From the NCBI RefSeq assembly GCF_008801815.1, contig NZ_VZOX01000005.1: 64,000 nt of DNA. The stretch is one strand, 5' to 3'. The notes under the pieces were generated by a model that did no database searches, was not told where the DNA came from, and was given only the letters and a program-made list of their open reading frames with translations. This DNA comes from Edwardsiella anguillarum. Its GTDB lineage: Bacteria; Pseudomonadota; Gammaproteobacteria; Enterobacterales; Enterobacteriaceae. Shown here in pieces: positions 1 to 9,699 of this stretch (positions are counted from its first letter, which is position 1; every line of letters begins with the position of its first letter). A program made the position numbers and the translations under genes.

Positions 1-1
1 C

Positions 2-1498
2 CGCTATGCCGAACACCACGGCGTACATATCACTGACGACGCGGTACGCGCGGCCGTCACATTGTCGCGCCGCTATTTGACCGGACGCCAGCTGCCGGAC
101 AAAGCCGTTGACCTGCTGGATACCGCCGCGGCGCGTGTGCGTATGAGTCTCGACACGGTGCCTGAACAAATTGTGCGTCTGAAAGCGCAGCTGAATGCAC
201 TGGCGCTGGAAGAGCAGGCGCTGCTGGAAGATATTGCCGCAGGCAGCAACCGTCATGGTGACCGCCTGGGCGTCATTGAGCAGCAGCGGACTGAACTGGA
301 AGCGCGTATCGAGGAGCAGGAAGCACGTTTCAGCAACGAAAAGGCGCTAGCACAGCAGTTGATGGCCAGCCGTCAGGACATCAGTCAGCAGGCTGAAATT
401 ACTGGCCTGCAACAGCAATTGGAGCAGGCACAGCAGGGTGATGTGCTGGTCCAGGTGGACGTAGACACCCGCACCGTGGCTAACGTGATTGCCGACTGGA
501 CCGGCGTTCCGTTGTCTTCCCTGATGAAAGATGAACAGACCGAACTGCTGACCCTGGAAGCTGAAATCGGTAGGCGCGTAGTGGGGCAGGACGTGGCGCT
601 GATCGCCATTGCCCAGCGCCTGCGCGCGGCGAAAACCGGCCTGACGTCTGAGAACGGCCCGCAGGGCGTGTTCCTGCTGGTCGGTCCGAGTGGCGTGGGG
701 AAAACCGAGACCGCGCTGGCGCTGGCCGATGTGCTGTACGGTGGTGAAAAATCGCTGATTACCATCAACCTCTCCGAATACCAGGAGCCGCACACGGTAT
801 CCCAGCTGAAAGGCTCTCCGCCGGGTTACGTGGGATACGGCCAGGGCGGTATTCTCACCGAAGCGGTGCGCAAGCGCCCGTACAGCGTGGTGCTGCTGGA
901 TGAGGTGGAAAAAGCCCATCGTGACGTGATGAACCTGTTCTATCAGGTGTTCGACCGCGGCTTTATGCGCGACGGCGAAGGGCGTGAAATCGACTTCCGT
1001 AATACCGTTATTCTGATGACCTCTAACCTCGGCAGCGACCACCTGATGCAGCTGCTGGATGAACAGCCAGGCACCAGCGAAAGCGACCTGCACGAACTGC
1101 TGCGCCCGACTTTACGTGACCACTTCCAGCCCGCGCTGCTGGCCCGTTTCCAGACGGTGATTTATCGCCCACTGGCAGAATTGGCCATGCGCACCATCGT
1201 GGAGATGAAACTCAGCCAGGTGAGTCAACGCCTGAAGCGTCACTACGGTCTGACCACGCAGATTGGCGAGAGCCTGTATGACACGCTGACCGCGGCCTGC
1301 CTGCTGCCGGACACCGGCGCGCGTAACGTCGACAGCCTGCTCAATCAACACATTCTGCCGGTGCTGAGTCAGCAGCTGCTGACCCATATGGCCGCGAAGC
1401 AGAAGCCCAAATTACTGACTCTGGCGTGGACCGATGATGAGGGCATTGTGCTGGCGTTTGATACCCCAGCCACTGAACCAGAAGGAACTGACGCATGA
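2..1498 (+). CDS. tssH: T6SS sheath-disassembly ATPase TssH/ClpV (C-terminal part, cut by the window start)
   Basis: This is the C-terminal ~498 residues of ClpV, the AAA+ hexamer that strips and recycles contracted T6SS sheath. The reading frame is open from base 2, so the gene starts to the left. It opens at the end of the first ATPase domain (RYLTGRQLPDKAVDLLD), followed by the coiled-coil middle domain at about residues 60-160. The second AAA+ domain has Walker A GPSGVGKT near base 685 and Walker B VVLLDEVEKAH near base 890. The stop overlaps the vgrG start in ATGA, so the two genes are translationally coupled. The C-terminal half matches the family throughout and no defect is visible. 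Confidence 0.95.
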   Translation, partial: RYAEHHGVHITDDAVRAAVTLSRRYLTGRQLPDKAVDLLDTAAARVRMSLDTVPEQIVRLKAQLNALALEEQALLEDIAAGSNRHGDRLGVIEQQRTELEARIEEQEARFSNEKALAQQLMASRQDISQQAEITGLQQQLEQAQQGDVLVQVDVDTRTVANVIADWTGVPLSSLMKDEQTELLTLEAEIGRRVVGQDVALIAIAQRLRAAKTGLTSENGPQGVFLLVGPSGVGKTETALALADVLYGGEKSLITINLSEYQEPHTVSQLKGSPPGYVGYGQGGILTEAVRKRPYSVVLLDEVEKAHRDVMNLFYQVFDRGFMRDGEGREIDFRNTVILMTSNLGSDHLMQLLDEQPGTSESDLHELLRPTLRDHFQPALLARFQTVIYRPLAELAMRTIVEMKLSQVSQRLKRHYGLTTQIGESLYDTLTAACLLPDTGARNVDSLLNQHILPVLSQQLLTHMAAKQKPKLLTLAWTDDEGIVLAFDTPATEPEGTDA

Positions 1499-3867
1499 GC
1501 ACGAATCTCAAAATCCGCTTCAGCCACAATCACCACGGGCTTTCGGTAAAAGGCTGTGAGTCCGGGCTGGACGTCCTAGCCTTTGAGGGGCACGAAGCCC
1601 TGAGCAAACCGTTCAGCTACCGTATTGAGTTCACCAGTGGCGATCATGCCATCAGCAAGGAAATGATGCTGATGAAAGCCGCTTCCCTGACGCTGCAGGC
1701 ACCGGTGGATCAGGGCTACGGCATTAAGGTGCAACAGGCCGTTCGCGTGATTCAGGGGGTAGTCAGCGGTTTTGAACGCCTCGGTACCTCAAAAGACGAA
1801 ACCCATTACGCCCTGACGCTGACCCCGCGCCTGGCGTTGCTCAGCCGTTCACACCAGAACGCCATTTATCAGGACATGTCGGTTCCGCAGATTGTTGAAA
1901 AAATTCTGCGCGAGCGCCACAGCATGCGCGGCCAAGATTTTCTGTTCTCGCTGACGCAGGACTATCCACGCCGCGAGCAGGTGATGCAGTACGGCGAGGA
2001 CGATCTGCATTTCATCACGCGGTTGCTGGGCGAAGTGGGCATCTGGTTCCGCTTTACCACCGATACGCGCCTCAATATCGATGTGGTGGAGTTTTACGAC
2101 GGCCCGCAGGGCTATGAGAAAGGGCTGACCCTGCCGTCGGTGCCGCCGTCGGGCCAGCACTCAAAAGGGGTGGACTCGGTGTGGGGAATGGAGACCCATC
2201 ATCACGTGGTGCAGAAGCAGGTCAGCACCCGTGATTACAACTACCGTGCGGCACACGAAGACATGAACACCCAGGTCGATGTGACCCGGGGGGACGCCAC
2301 TACCTACGGTGATGCCTATCACTATGCCGACAATTACCTGACGCCGGGCAGTAAATACGACCGCCATCCGGCCCCGGAATCCGGGGCGTTCTATGCCCGT
2401 ATCCGGCATGAGCGTTACCTGAATGGGCAGACGCAGACCCACGCCATCACCAGCTGCCCGACGCTGTTCCCGGGTATGCTGTTAAAGGTCACCGGCGGCT
2501 ATGAGGTGGCAGACGTGTTTGCGCATGGCGTGGTCATCACCGCGATGCGCAGCCATGCGCGCCGTGATGAAGATTTTGGTGTGAATTTTGAGGGTATCCC
2601 GGACAGCTCGGATTTTGGCTTCCGCCCGGCCCCCGGCGCCCGTCCGGTGATGGCCGGCACGCTGCCGGCCCGCGTTACCAGCACCACCGAAAATGACGCC
2701 TACGGCCATATCGACCGCGATGGCCGCTACCGCGTCAACATGCTGTTCGACCGCGATAACTGGGAGACCGGTTTTGAAAGCCTGTGGGTGCGCCAGTCGC
2801 GCCCCTATGCCGGTGACACCTATGGCCTGCACCTGCCGCTGCTGGCGGGCACCGAAGTGGCGATTGGCTTTGAGGACGGTAACCCGGACCGGCCGTATAT
2901 CTCCGGCGTGCTGCACGATTCGGCGCACGGCGACCACGTCACCATTCAGAACTACAAACGTAACGTCCTGCGCACCCCGGCGAACAACAAAATCCGCCTC
3001 GACGATGCGCGCGGGAAAGAGCATATCAAGGTCAGCACGGAGTACGGCGGCAAGAGTCAGCTGAATCTCGGGCATCTGGTGGACAGTGAGAGAAAGAAGC
3101 GTGGTGAAGGTGCCGAGTTGCGAACTGATGAGTGGGTGGCTGTTCGTGGTGGAAAAGGGTTACTGCTGACAACGCAGGCTCAGCCTGGAGCTATCGATCA
3201 ACAGTTGAGTATGGATGAAATTAAGCGGCAGCTGTCTGACGCATTGTCACTGGCGAATTCCCTGTCAGATTTGTTGCAGACTGCGCAGATCGAAGGGTTG
3301 GATAACAGCACGCAGCAGCAATTCCTGCAGCAGAATGTAGATCAGCTGCAACAGCCCGCCATTGTCGCGGGTGCTCCTGGTGGGATTGCTCTGTCCACTC
3401 CGCAACATATTCAGCTTAGCGCCAATCATAATCAGATGCTGACTTCCGGTGGAAGTACAGAAATCAGTTCGTTAAAGCGAATGGTGCTCGCTGCCAAATC
3501 GGGATTTGTTGCGTTTGTCCAGGAGCTTGGAATGAAACTGGTTGCAGCCAGAGGAAAGATGGAGCTCCAGGCGCAAAGCGATGGCATGGATATTCTGGCC
3601 AACAAAGCACTAACAGTGATGAGCACCGATGACGAAATCATTATCAGTGCGAAGAAAAAGATAACGCTTAAGTGTGGTGGTTCGTACATCACAATTGATC
3701 CGGCGAAAATAGAAAATGGCACGGGTGGCAATTTTTATATCAAGAGCGCAGATTTTGATTATGACGGCCCGGCAAAACAGGATACACCTTTCCCTAAATT
3801 TACCGCTTGTGAAAATGCCGCTTCCGAAGCCCTGGCTAAGGGTGATGCTGCATTGCCGCTGAGCTGA
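1495..3867 (+). CDS. tssI: T6SS spike protein VgrG (TssI)
   Basis: VgrG forms the trimeric needle tip that sits on Hcp and carries effectors. It is 790 residues: a phage gpD-like N-terminal half, a gp5-type OB-fold around residues 400-480 (RYRVNMLFDRDNWETG, YISGVLHD), and a DUF2345-type beta-helix tail. The tail ends soon after PAKIENGTGGNFYIKSA with the motif DTPFPKF. There is no extra C-terminal enzyme domain, so it is probably a carrier rather than an evolved VgrG. From about base 3090 the DNA becomes AT-richer than the core, and this marks the left edge of an exchangeable tip/effector module. The start overlaps the clpV stop (ATGA). Confidence 0.95.
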   Translation: MSTNLKIRFSHNHHGLSVKGCESGLDVLAFEGHEALSKPFSYRIEFTSGDHAISKEMMLMKAASLTLQAPVDQGYGIKVQQAVRVIQGVVSGFERLGTSKDETHYALTLTPRLALLSRSHQNAIYQDMSVPQIVEKILRERHSMRGQDFLFSLTQDYPRREQVMQYGEDDLHFITRLLGEVGIWFRFTTDTRLNIDVVEFYDGPQGYEKGLTLPSVPPSGQHSKGVDSVWGMETHHHVVQKQVSTRDYNYRAAHEDMNTQVDVTRGDATTYGDAYHYADNYLTPGSKYDRHPAPESGAFYARIRHERYLNGQTQTHAITSCPTLFPGMLLKVTGGYEVADVFAHGVVITAMRSHARRDEDFGVNFEGIPDSSDFGFRPAPGARPVMAGTLPARVTSTTENDAYGHIDRDGRYRVNMLFDRDNWETGFESLWVRQSRPYAGDTYGLHLPLLAGTEVAIGFEDGNPDRPYISGVLHDSAHGDHVTIQNYKRNVLRTPANNKIRLDDARGKEHIKVSTEYGGKSQLNLGHLVDSERKKRGEGAELRTDEWVAVRGGKGLLLTTQAQPGAIDQQLSMDEIKRQLSDALSLANSLSDLLQTAQIEGLDNSTQQQFLQQNVDQLQQPAIVAGAPGGIALSTPQHIQLSANHNQMLTSGGSTEISSLKRMVLAAKSGFVAFVQELGMKLVAARGKMELQAQSDGMDILANKALTVMSTDDEIIISAKKKITLKCGGSYITIDPAKIENGTGGNFYIKSADFDYDGPAKQDTPFPKFTACENAASEALAKGDAALPLS

Positions 3868-3876
3868 GGACAGTTG

Positions 3877-4713
3877 ATGGATAATTATTATCTGGAACAA
3901 CCGCTGGCTCCGGGTGAGCATGATTTTGCCATTATCGACAGAATGCAACATCCTGAGATAAGCGAAACATGGCCTGTACTTGAACTGGTCTCACCGATGC
4001 TAAAACCGCAGGCTCATCTGTATCCCTGGCTTTTGCCCTTAAAAGAGATGAAAGCGGGGGAGTGGAAAACGTTAATAAGCGAGCTTGAACAAGCTGATTC
4101 TTCCCAAACTATGCCGGTATCCTGCCTGCTGTTTCGTAGTGAGCAGCCATTGTCGGAAGTCCGGAATCAGCTTATCAGGTCGCTCTGTTTTACTGATGAA
4201 AATCACCGGGGGCATATTCTTCGCTATTACGATCCCCGGGTGTTCTTTCACCTGGGCTGGATGTTATCCCCCTGGTTGCTGGCTCAAACATTTCCTTCTT
4301 ACATGTTTAGCTATTGGACGTTCTGGCTTGAAGGTCACTGGCATACGGTGACTTTCCCCTCCTCTGAGATGGTGCAGTTCGATGAGGTACGAACTTTCCC
4401 ACGACAGCAACTTCAACGTTGTGGACTGATAAATCAGGTGATTGGCAGATCTCCAGCCTTTAGTGATATTGCTGAGCGGGAGCGGGCCAGTCGGCGAATT
4501 GATGCACTTCTGGCGCAGGCAGCAGAACTGGGGCTACCAACAGCGGAAGACCAGGCTGCGTTTGCATTTCATGGCCTCAATCTTCGGGATTCATTCTGGA
4601 CATCCCCCAAATTTTTGCCTCTGCTGCAGCAGGCCAGGAGCGCGCCTGATTTTTTCCATGATGAAACCCGCTTATGGGATGAAGAACGCTGGAATACCAT
4701 GACGCAGCGCTAA
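3877..4713 (+). CDS. DUF4123 domain protein, probable VgrG-effector adaptor/chaperone
   Basis: This 278-residue protein has the DUF4123 pattern: an N-terminal aspartate-containing strand (FAIIDRMQHP), a central DPRVFFHLGWMLSP segment and an FWLEGHW strand. DUF4123 proteins (Tap-1/TEC family) load a cognate effector onto VgrG and are encoded between the two, which is the position here. The ATG at 3877 is chosen over the TTG one codon earlier because GAGGA at 3866-3870 is correctly spaced. It ends 18 bases before the effector gene. The family assignment rests on motif and synteny; the partner is inferred to be the 865-residue protein that follows. Confidence 0.8.
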   Translation: MDNYYLEQPLAPGEHDFAIIDRMQHPEISETWPVLELVSPMLKPQAHLYPWLLPLKEMKAGEWKTLISELEQADSSQTMPVSCLLFRSEQPLSEVRNQLIRSLCFTDENHRGHILRYYDPRVFFHLGWMLSPWLLAQTFPSYMFSYWTFWLEGHWHTVTFPSSEMVQFDEVRTFPRQQLQRCGLINQVIGRSPAFSDIAERERASRRIDALLAQAAELGLPTAEDQAAFAFHGLNLRDSFWTSPKFLPLLQQARSAPDFFHDETRLWDEERWNTMTQR

Positions 4714-4731
4714 TCCGTATCAGTAAATGGA

Positions 4732-7329
4732 ATGAAAATGAATACAGAACAAGATTGTAAATTTTGCCGCCGTTATGGGCTGCCGATACTGCTTGCTCGT
4801 CCAGCCGTGATGGCAGCGGATGACAGCTTACCGCTACTGCCTGCTGATATTACTGTTTCTGTCCCTGCACAGGGACAGACTGCTTATACAGCCAGACTGC
4901 TGCGGGCCGGTTTTTTGAATATCTGGTCCGAATCTGGTGCCCGATGGATTAATTACTATGTCACCAGCGAGGGCTATTACTACCCGTTGCCTGAGAGTGG
5001 TGATGTGCCTGCTGATATTGTGGCCGGTACCCGAAAGCCCTGTGTCAACAAACCGGAAGAGTTGGCAACCGCATCGCTGATCACTTTGCCGGTAAAACCA
5101 GCAGGAATGAAAAATGGTGTATTCTGGTTCGGCTGGTCCGAAGTGGAATGGACGGATGCAACGCGTAAAAAGCATGAGGATGCGGCATATCGTAGCCAGT
5201 ATATGCAGCGTTTTGATATGGATGCCTGGGTGAATGGTGGGAGTGAAAAACAAACCTTATCCATTTCAGGGCTTGCAAATACGCTCGCGGAATACAGCCC
5301 TAAAGCAGCCTCCTGCTCCCATAAAACCTGGTCTCCGGCTCCTTTCAGGAATAGCAGGCCCCAGGAAGGGCAAAATCTGATTCAGGCAGCTGAAACACTG
5401 TATGCCGGGAAGGGCGCAATTCTGGTTCTGGCCGATCCGGTTGCGGTTGCTCAGGATATTTCCGCTCTGTCCAATCATCGAATAGAAAAACAATTTTCGC
5501 AAAACCCGAAATACTCCCGAGGATTAGCTTTATCCTCAGCGCTCAGTTCGCTGAAAGAGGTGCTTTGCACGCAATTTGAACGTGACCAGCTAACCCTTGA
5601 TGGCATTGTGGAGCAACAGGCCCGTAGTGGGATTGCTGTGCAGGCCGGTGTGATGCTGCCTGGCATGGCCAGTGCACAACAAAGTGCGCTTTACAGCCAT
5701 AACAACCAGTCACTCCCGCAGCAGGTTAATATGTACTGGGCGCAGTATGAAAAATATATTGATCGAACAAAAGAGCAGGCTTTTCTGAAGGCGTACGATG
5801 CTGCACTTTCAGCCTATGACCAGCAGGTTATTTCACCGATGGTGAATATGTATCTGGCCTGGCTGCAAGGCCAGACGTTGCTCAACTACCTGGACAGTAA
5901 TTTTGACCCGGAAGATATCGGCAGCGGTGCCTTATTCACCCAAACGGTCATGTATTGTGTTCAGCATATGCAGGATAAATCAGATGTGACGACCTGGTTT
6001 ATGGAGCAACTGTCTCAGCCATCGATCAGTGAAACAAATATTCTTCTTCGCGCCACGGTGCTGAATAACAGGCAATGGGCCCTCAAGGTTCGCGACACAG
6101 TGAACGCGTATAAAGATTACAGCGATGTTCCCTGGAAAGATAAGTTAGTCGACGTTTATACAAAGATAACGGATAAATCGGTGAAGAATGTCCAGTTTGC
6201 ACTGGAAGGCTATCTGAATGCCGTCAGTAGTGCGCTGGCGGGAATGCTGGATAAAGCCGCGGACAGATTACTGCCTTCTCTGGTGGCACTGGCTGCGTCA
6301 TATGGCATGGGACTGAAGGTGATAAGCAGTACCGGTGAGCGAAAATATTTTATCAGTGCCATCGTAAGACAGCTGGGCGAAATGACCGACCTTGAAGGCC
6401 GTATCTCAGCGTCACGTCTGAGACACTATGTCGACATTGAAGTTCGCCGAATGGAAATTGCTGGCGTATCGATGGTGGGGATTCATCAACAGAAATCCCT
6501 GGTACTGATTGATGTTGCAGAAGCCACGCAGACGCGGGCCCTGCCAGAAGCTGCGCGTGCCAGTGCGGCAGCAAAAACAATGCGTTCAGCCGATGAAGTT
6601 AGCAGTACATTGTTTCCTCGTCAGTGGAGAGAAAAACTGGCGCAGGCGAAGGGCAGTACGGTGAATAATCTGGCACATGATGGTGCGCAAAGCCTGCCCT
6701 TTGCAGGATGCGTTTTTGCCATGATCATGCAGGTGGGAGCCGTCAGCAAATCCGCAAGCAGCCTGGTGCAGGGGCAGCTTACGGGGGCAGAAAAGGTCAC
6801 TAAATTCATCGCTGATACTATTGGGGCTGGCGGAACATTGCTGGACGCTGCGGAACGGGTGATCTTTAAGTTTAAAAGTCTGCGGCTTAAATCGCTGGTT
6901 CGTTTACGTTATGGCAAAGTCGGAATGATAAAATTAGCTGACAGAATTCAGCTTGCAGGAAAGGTGTGTGCTGCATTTGGGTATGTGGCTGTAACGTGGG
7001 ATGCTTATAATGGATATGAAGAATATCTGAAAGGTAATACAGGACTTGCTATCGTGCACGCTATATCAGCATTGGCTGGTGGTGCATTGGTAACTTCAGC
7101 TGTATTTACCTCACTGGCTCTTGGTCCTGCCGGCTTGGCCATAGCGATTGCTTTGGTTCTTGGTTCAGCGATTTATATTGCGATGCGAAGTCGTGATGAC
7201 ATTCAGAAGTGGCTGGCGGCAATCTGGTGGCGTCAAATACCCGAGGGTGAAAGTGAGGTACCTGCAATCTGGCCGACCATGCAGATGGAAATGTCGCAGC
7301 TTCAGCAGTTAGTTGGGGGAGGGGAATAA
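4732..7329 (+). CDS. VasX-like T6SS effector (BTH_I2691 family), probably membrane-permeabilising
   Basis: This 865-residue protein opens with the signature of the VasX N-terminal region: a CxxC-containing CKFCRRYGLPILLARPAV, then FLNIWSESGARWINYYVT. Known members (VasX of Vibrio cholerae) are T6SS effectors that damage membranes. No soluble enzyme motif is visible. Hydrophobic stretches occur at about residues 490-535 and 650-675 and strongly in the last 130 residues (alternating Ala/Leu/Gly helices ending YIAMRS). This fits a pore-forming C-terminus, which is inference. It follows a DUF4123 adaptor and directly abuts a membrane protein of probable immunity function. The DNA is AT-richer than the core T6SS genes. 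The start could also be the ATG at 4738. Confidence 0.8.
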   Translation: MKMNTEQDCKFCRRYGLPILLARPAVMAADDSLPLLPADITVSVPAQGQTAYTARLLRAGFLNIWSESGARWINYYVTSEGYYYPLPESGDVPADIVAGTRKPCVNKPEELATASLITLPVKPAGMKNGVFWFGWSEVEWTDATRKKHEDAAYRSQYMQRFDMDAWVNGGSEKQTLSISGLANTLAEYSPKAASCSHKTWSPAPFRNSRPQEGQNLIQAAETLYAGKGAILVLADPVAVAQDISALSNHRIEKQFSQNPKYSRGLALSSALSSLKEVLCTQFERDQLTLDGIVEQQARSGIAVQAGVMLPGMASAQQSALYSHNNQSLPQQVNMYWAQYEKYIDRTKEQAFLKAYDAALSAYDQQVISPMVNMYLAWLQGQTLLNYLDSNFDPEDIGSGALFTQTVMYCVQHMQDKSDVTTWFMEQLSQPSISETNILLRATVLNNRQWALKVRDTVNAYKDYSDVPWKDKLVDVYTKITDKSVKNVQFALEGYLNAVSSALAGMLDKAADRLLPSLVALAASYGMGLKVISSTGERKYFISAIVRQLGEMTDLEGRISASRLRHYVDIEVRRMEIAGVSMVGIHQQKSLVLIDVAEATQTRALPEAARASAAAKTMRSADEVSSTLFPRQWREKLAQAKGSTVNNLAHDGAQSLPFAGCVFAMIMQVGAVSKSASSLVQGQLTGAEKVTKFIADTIGAGGTLLDAAERVIFKFKSLRLKSLVRLRYGKVGMIKLADRIQLAGKVCAAFGYVAVTWDAYNGYEEYLKGNTGLAIVHAISALAGGALVTSAVFTSLALGPAGLAIAIALVLGSAIYIAMRSRDDIQKWLAAIWWRQIPEGESEVPAIWPTMQMEMSQLQQLVGGGE

Positions 7330-8373
7330 ATGGCTATTTCACATGATATTGGTCTTTTTTTTCCGTTTAAGCTTAACCGGCCACTGACCAAAGAAGAAAA
7401 ACAGAGTCGTTTTGTTCAGGGAAAAAGAAGAAAGGTTTTTGGCGAGGCTGCTGTACTCGATCTGGATACTGTTATACGAATGAATTCATCATACCTGGAA
7501 GTGGTGGATAAGTTCTATCCCACAAAAGGGTATGTGGCATCATTTATGATGGCCTTTTGTCTGTTGTTCACAGTCTTTATTTTGGCAATTGCAAAGGTTG
7601 CTATTTTCAATAATGGAAACGTTCCTGCCTTTCTTTTTATTCTCTTAATTTGTAGCGCAGGGATCTGTTTTTTTTTGCGATTTCTTTTGAAAGACTGGTT
7701 TCGAAAAACACACTACCCGGTGCGCTTTAATCGGAAAAAAAAGCTAGTGCATATATATCAGGTTAGTGGTGGCGTTATAACAGTTCCGTGGGGTGATGTT
7801 TTCTTTACCACCAGTAAACAGAGAATTAGTTATTGCATTGTTGGCCATCTTCTCTCCGATGATAAAGAAACAGTCCTAAACACATTCAGCTTTGGTTATG
7901 TCGGGCAACGGGAAGAGTTATCACTCTACTGGGAGTTCATCCGGTGCTACATGGAAGAGGATTGTCTTGAAGAGCTGGCGGAAACTGTGTTGTTTTGCCC
8001 TCCGGTAGAGAAACAAAAAGAAGGTTACATTGCTGGGTTGCAGAGGTTGATGCAAATAGATTCTCGCGGCGACTGGTTGCTGCTTGTTCTGAATTTACCT
8101 TTTGCATTGGTCGAGAGTCTTGCCCGCTATATCGCTATGCAAACCAGCAAAATACCACAGTGGCCTCAGGACGTTCTTGATGCGTGCGCTGTCGAACCGA
8201 ATGATTCCATTAATATTGGTGCTGAAAATAATCCAGTTCATCGCTGGCGCACTGTTCTGGCTAATGAAACGCGGGAAGCGTACGATACAAAAAATCAGCG
8301 TCTGAAATTAGCAAATCAAGAGATCAAAGCAAAGCTGGATGCGAAATACAAAACAGTTCCTGAGCTGGAATAA
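7330..8373 (+). CDS. DUF6708-like membrane protein, probable immunity protein of the VasX-like effector
   Basis: The 347-residue protein starts immediately after the effector stop (TAA then ATG), so the two are co-translated. Two hydrophobic helices lie at about residues 70-118, followed by a cytoplasmic-looking domain with SGGVITVPWGDVFFTT and FSFGYVGQREELSLYWEFIR. This resembles the DUF6708 family, recurrent next to VasX-type effectors. The immunity role is inferred from position and from duplication of the gene immediately downstream. The eight-T run near base 7355 is intact in frame here, unlike in the second copy. Codon use is AT-rich like the effector. Confidence 0.65.
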   Translation: MAISHDIGLFFPFKLNRPLTKEEKQSRFVQGKRRKVFGEAAVLDLDTVIRMNSSYLEVVDKFYPTKGYVASFMMAFCLLFTVFILAIAKVAIFNNGNVPAFLFILLICSAGICFFLRFLLKDWFRKTHYPVRFNRKKKLVHIYQVSGGVITVPWGDVFFTTSKQRISYCIVGHLLSDDKETVLNTFSFGYVGQREELSLYWEFIRCYMEEDCLEELAETVLFCPPVEKQKEGYIAGLQRLMQIDSRGDWLLLVLNLPFALVESLARYIAMQTSKIPQWPQDVLDACAVEPNDSINIGAENNPVHRWRTVLANETREAYDTKNQRLKLANQEIKAKLDAKYKTVPELE

Positions 8374-8399
8374 AAATAACAAGGAAAGGCTAGCGCATA

Positions 8400-9429
8400 A
8401 TGGCAATTTCACATGATATCGGCCTTTTTTTTCGTTTAAGCTTAACCGGCCACTGACCAAAGAAGAAAAACAGAGTCGCTTTGTTCAGGGTAAAAGAAGA
8501 AAAGTTTTTGGAGAGGCTGCTGTACTCGATCTGGATACTGTTATACGAATGAATTTATCTTACCTGGAGGTTGTGGATAAGTTTTATCCTACAAAAGGAT
8601 ATATTGCATCATTTATGATGGCGTTTTGCATATTGTTTATTATCGTAATTATAGCCATTGCAAAAATCACTTCTGTTGAAAATAAAGGTTTTTTATTTTT
8701 TTTATTTTGTTACATTGGTTTCGATGGGGGCTATTTGCTATTTTGGTCGATTCCTACTGAAGGATTGGTTTAGAAAAACACATTACCCTATTAAGGTTTA
8801 ACCGAAAAAAACAGCTGGTGCATGTGTATCAGGTTAGCGGTGAAGTTATAACCGTTCCGTGGGGTGATGTTTTCTTTACCACCAGTAAACAGAGAATTAG
8901 TTACTGCATTGTTGGGCATCTTCTCGCAGAAGATAAAGAAACGGTCTTAAATACGTTCAGTTTTGGTTATGTAGGACAGAGGGAAGAGTTGGCTCTCTAC
9001 TGGGAGTTTATTCGCTGTTATATGGAAGAAGATTGCATGGAGGAACTGGCTGAGACTGTTTTATTTTGCCCTCCGGTTGAGAAGCAAAAAGAAGGATATG
9101 TCGCAGGTTTACAGCGGCTAATGCAAATAGATTCGCGCGGTGATTGGTTGCTGCTTGTCCTGAATTTACCTTTTGCGCTGGTTGAAAGCATCGCCCGTTA
9201 TATCGCCATGCAAACCAGTAAAATACCTCAGTGGTCACAGGAGGTTCTTGATGCGTGCGCTGTCGAACCGAATGATCCCATTAATATTGGTGCTGAAAAT
9301 AATCCAATCCATCGCTGGCGCACTGTTCTGGCTAATGAAACGCGAGAAGTGTACGAGGCCAAAAATCAACGGCTGGGATCTGCAAATAAAAAGATCAAAG
9401 CAAAACTTGATGCCCGGCATGGAGGGTAA
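8400..9429 (+). pseudogene. Second DUF6708-like copy, broken by three frameshifts
   Basis: This is a near-duplicate of the preceding gene. Aligning the two by eye shows three breaks: one C lost just after the eight-T run near 8432, a further frame change near 8746 inside the membrane segment, and one extra base near 8790. Only the last ~200 residues (8818-9429) remain as a long open frame. That part is about 89 percent identical in protein sequence to the first copy, whereas the membrane-helix region (8600-8760) is much more diverged. It is either a decayed orphan immunity gene or a sequencing artefact of homopolymers; three separate events favour real decay. Confidence 0.8.
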
Positions 9430-9432
9430 AAT

Positions 9433-9699
9433 ATGAAAGGTGTGATTCGTATTGGTGATAAAACAACGGGGGGCGGCCAAGTTCTGTCAGGTTCGTCAAA
9501 AATGAAATTTAAAGGTATAGGGGCTGCGCGACTAAACGACCCGGTCAGCTGCCCTATAGAAGGCCATAGCCCGTCATATATTTCACAAGGTCACCCGACA
9601 ATGAAAGATAGAGGCATCCCGGTTGCCTTTCATGATTATGAGTGTTCCTGTGGCTGTAAGCTCATCTCATCTTTGACCAATGCAACAACGAGTAAATGA
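9433..9699 (+). CDS. PAAR-domain spike-tip protein
   Basis: This 88-residue protein consists almost entirely of a PAAR domain. It has the GDKTTGGGQVLSGS opening, the RLNDPVSCPIEGH strand and the C-terminal ECSCGCKLISS zinc-ligand end. PAAR proteins cap the VgrG trimer, sharpen the spike and can attach effectors. A good ribosome site (GGAGGG at 9420) precedes the ATG. It overlaps the next gene in ATGA. No toxin domain is attached, in contrast to the second PAAR gene at 16.1 kb. Confidence 0.92.
   Translation: MKGVIRIGDKTTGGGQVLSGSSKMKFKGIGAARLNDPVSCPIEGHSPSYISQGHPTMKDRGIPVAFHDYECSCGCKLISSLTNATTSK

Noticed and set aside
347..1093. Long minus-strand frame opposite clpV
   Set aside because: It is antisense to a well-recognised AAA+ domain and has no family resemblance; many such shadow frames occur here because of GC-rich codons.
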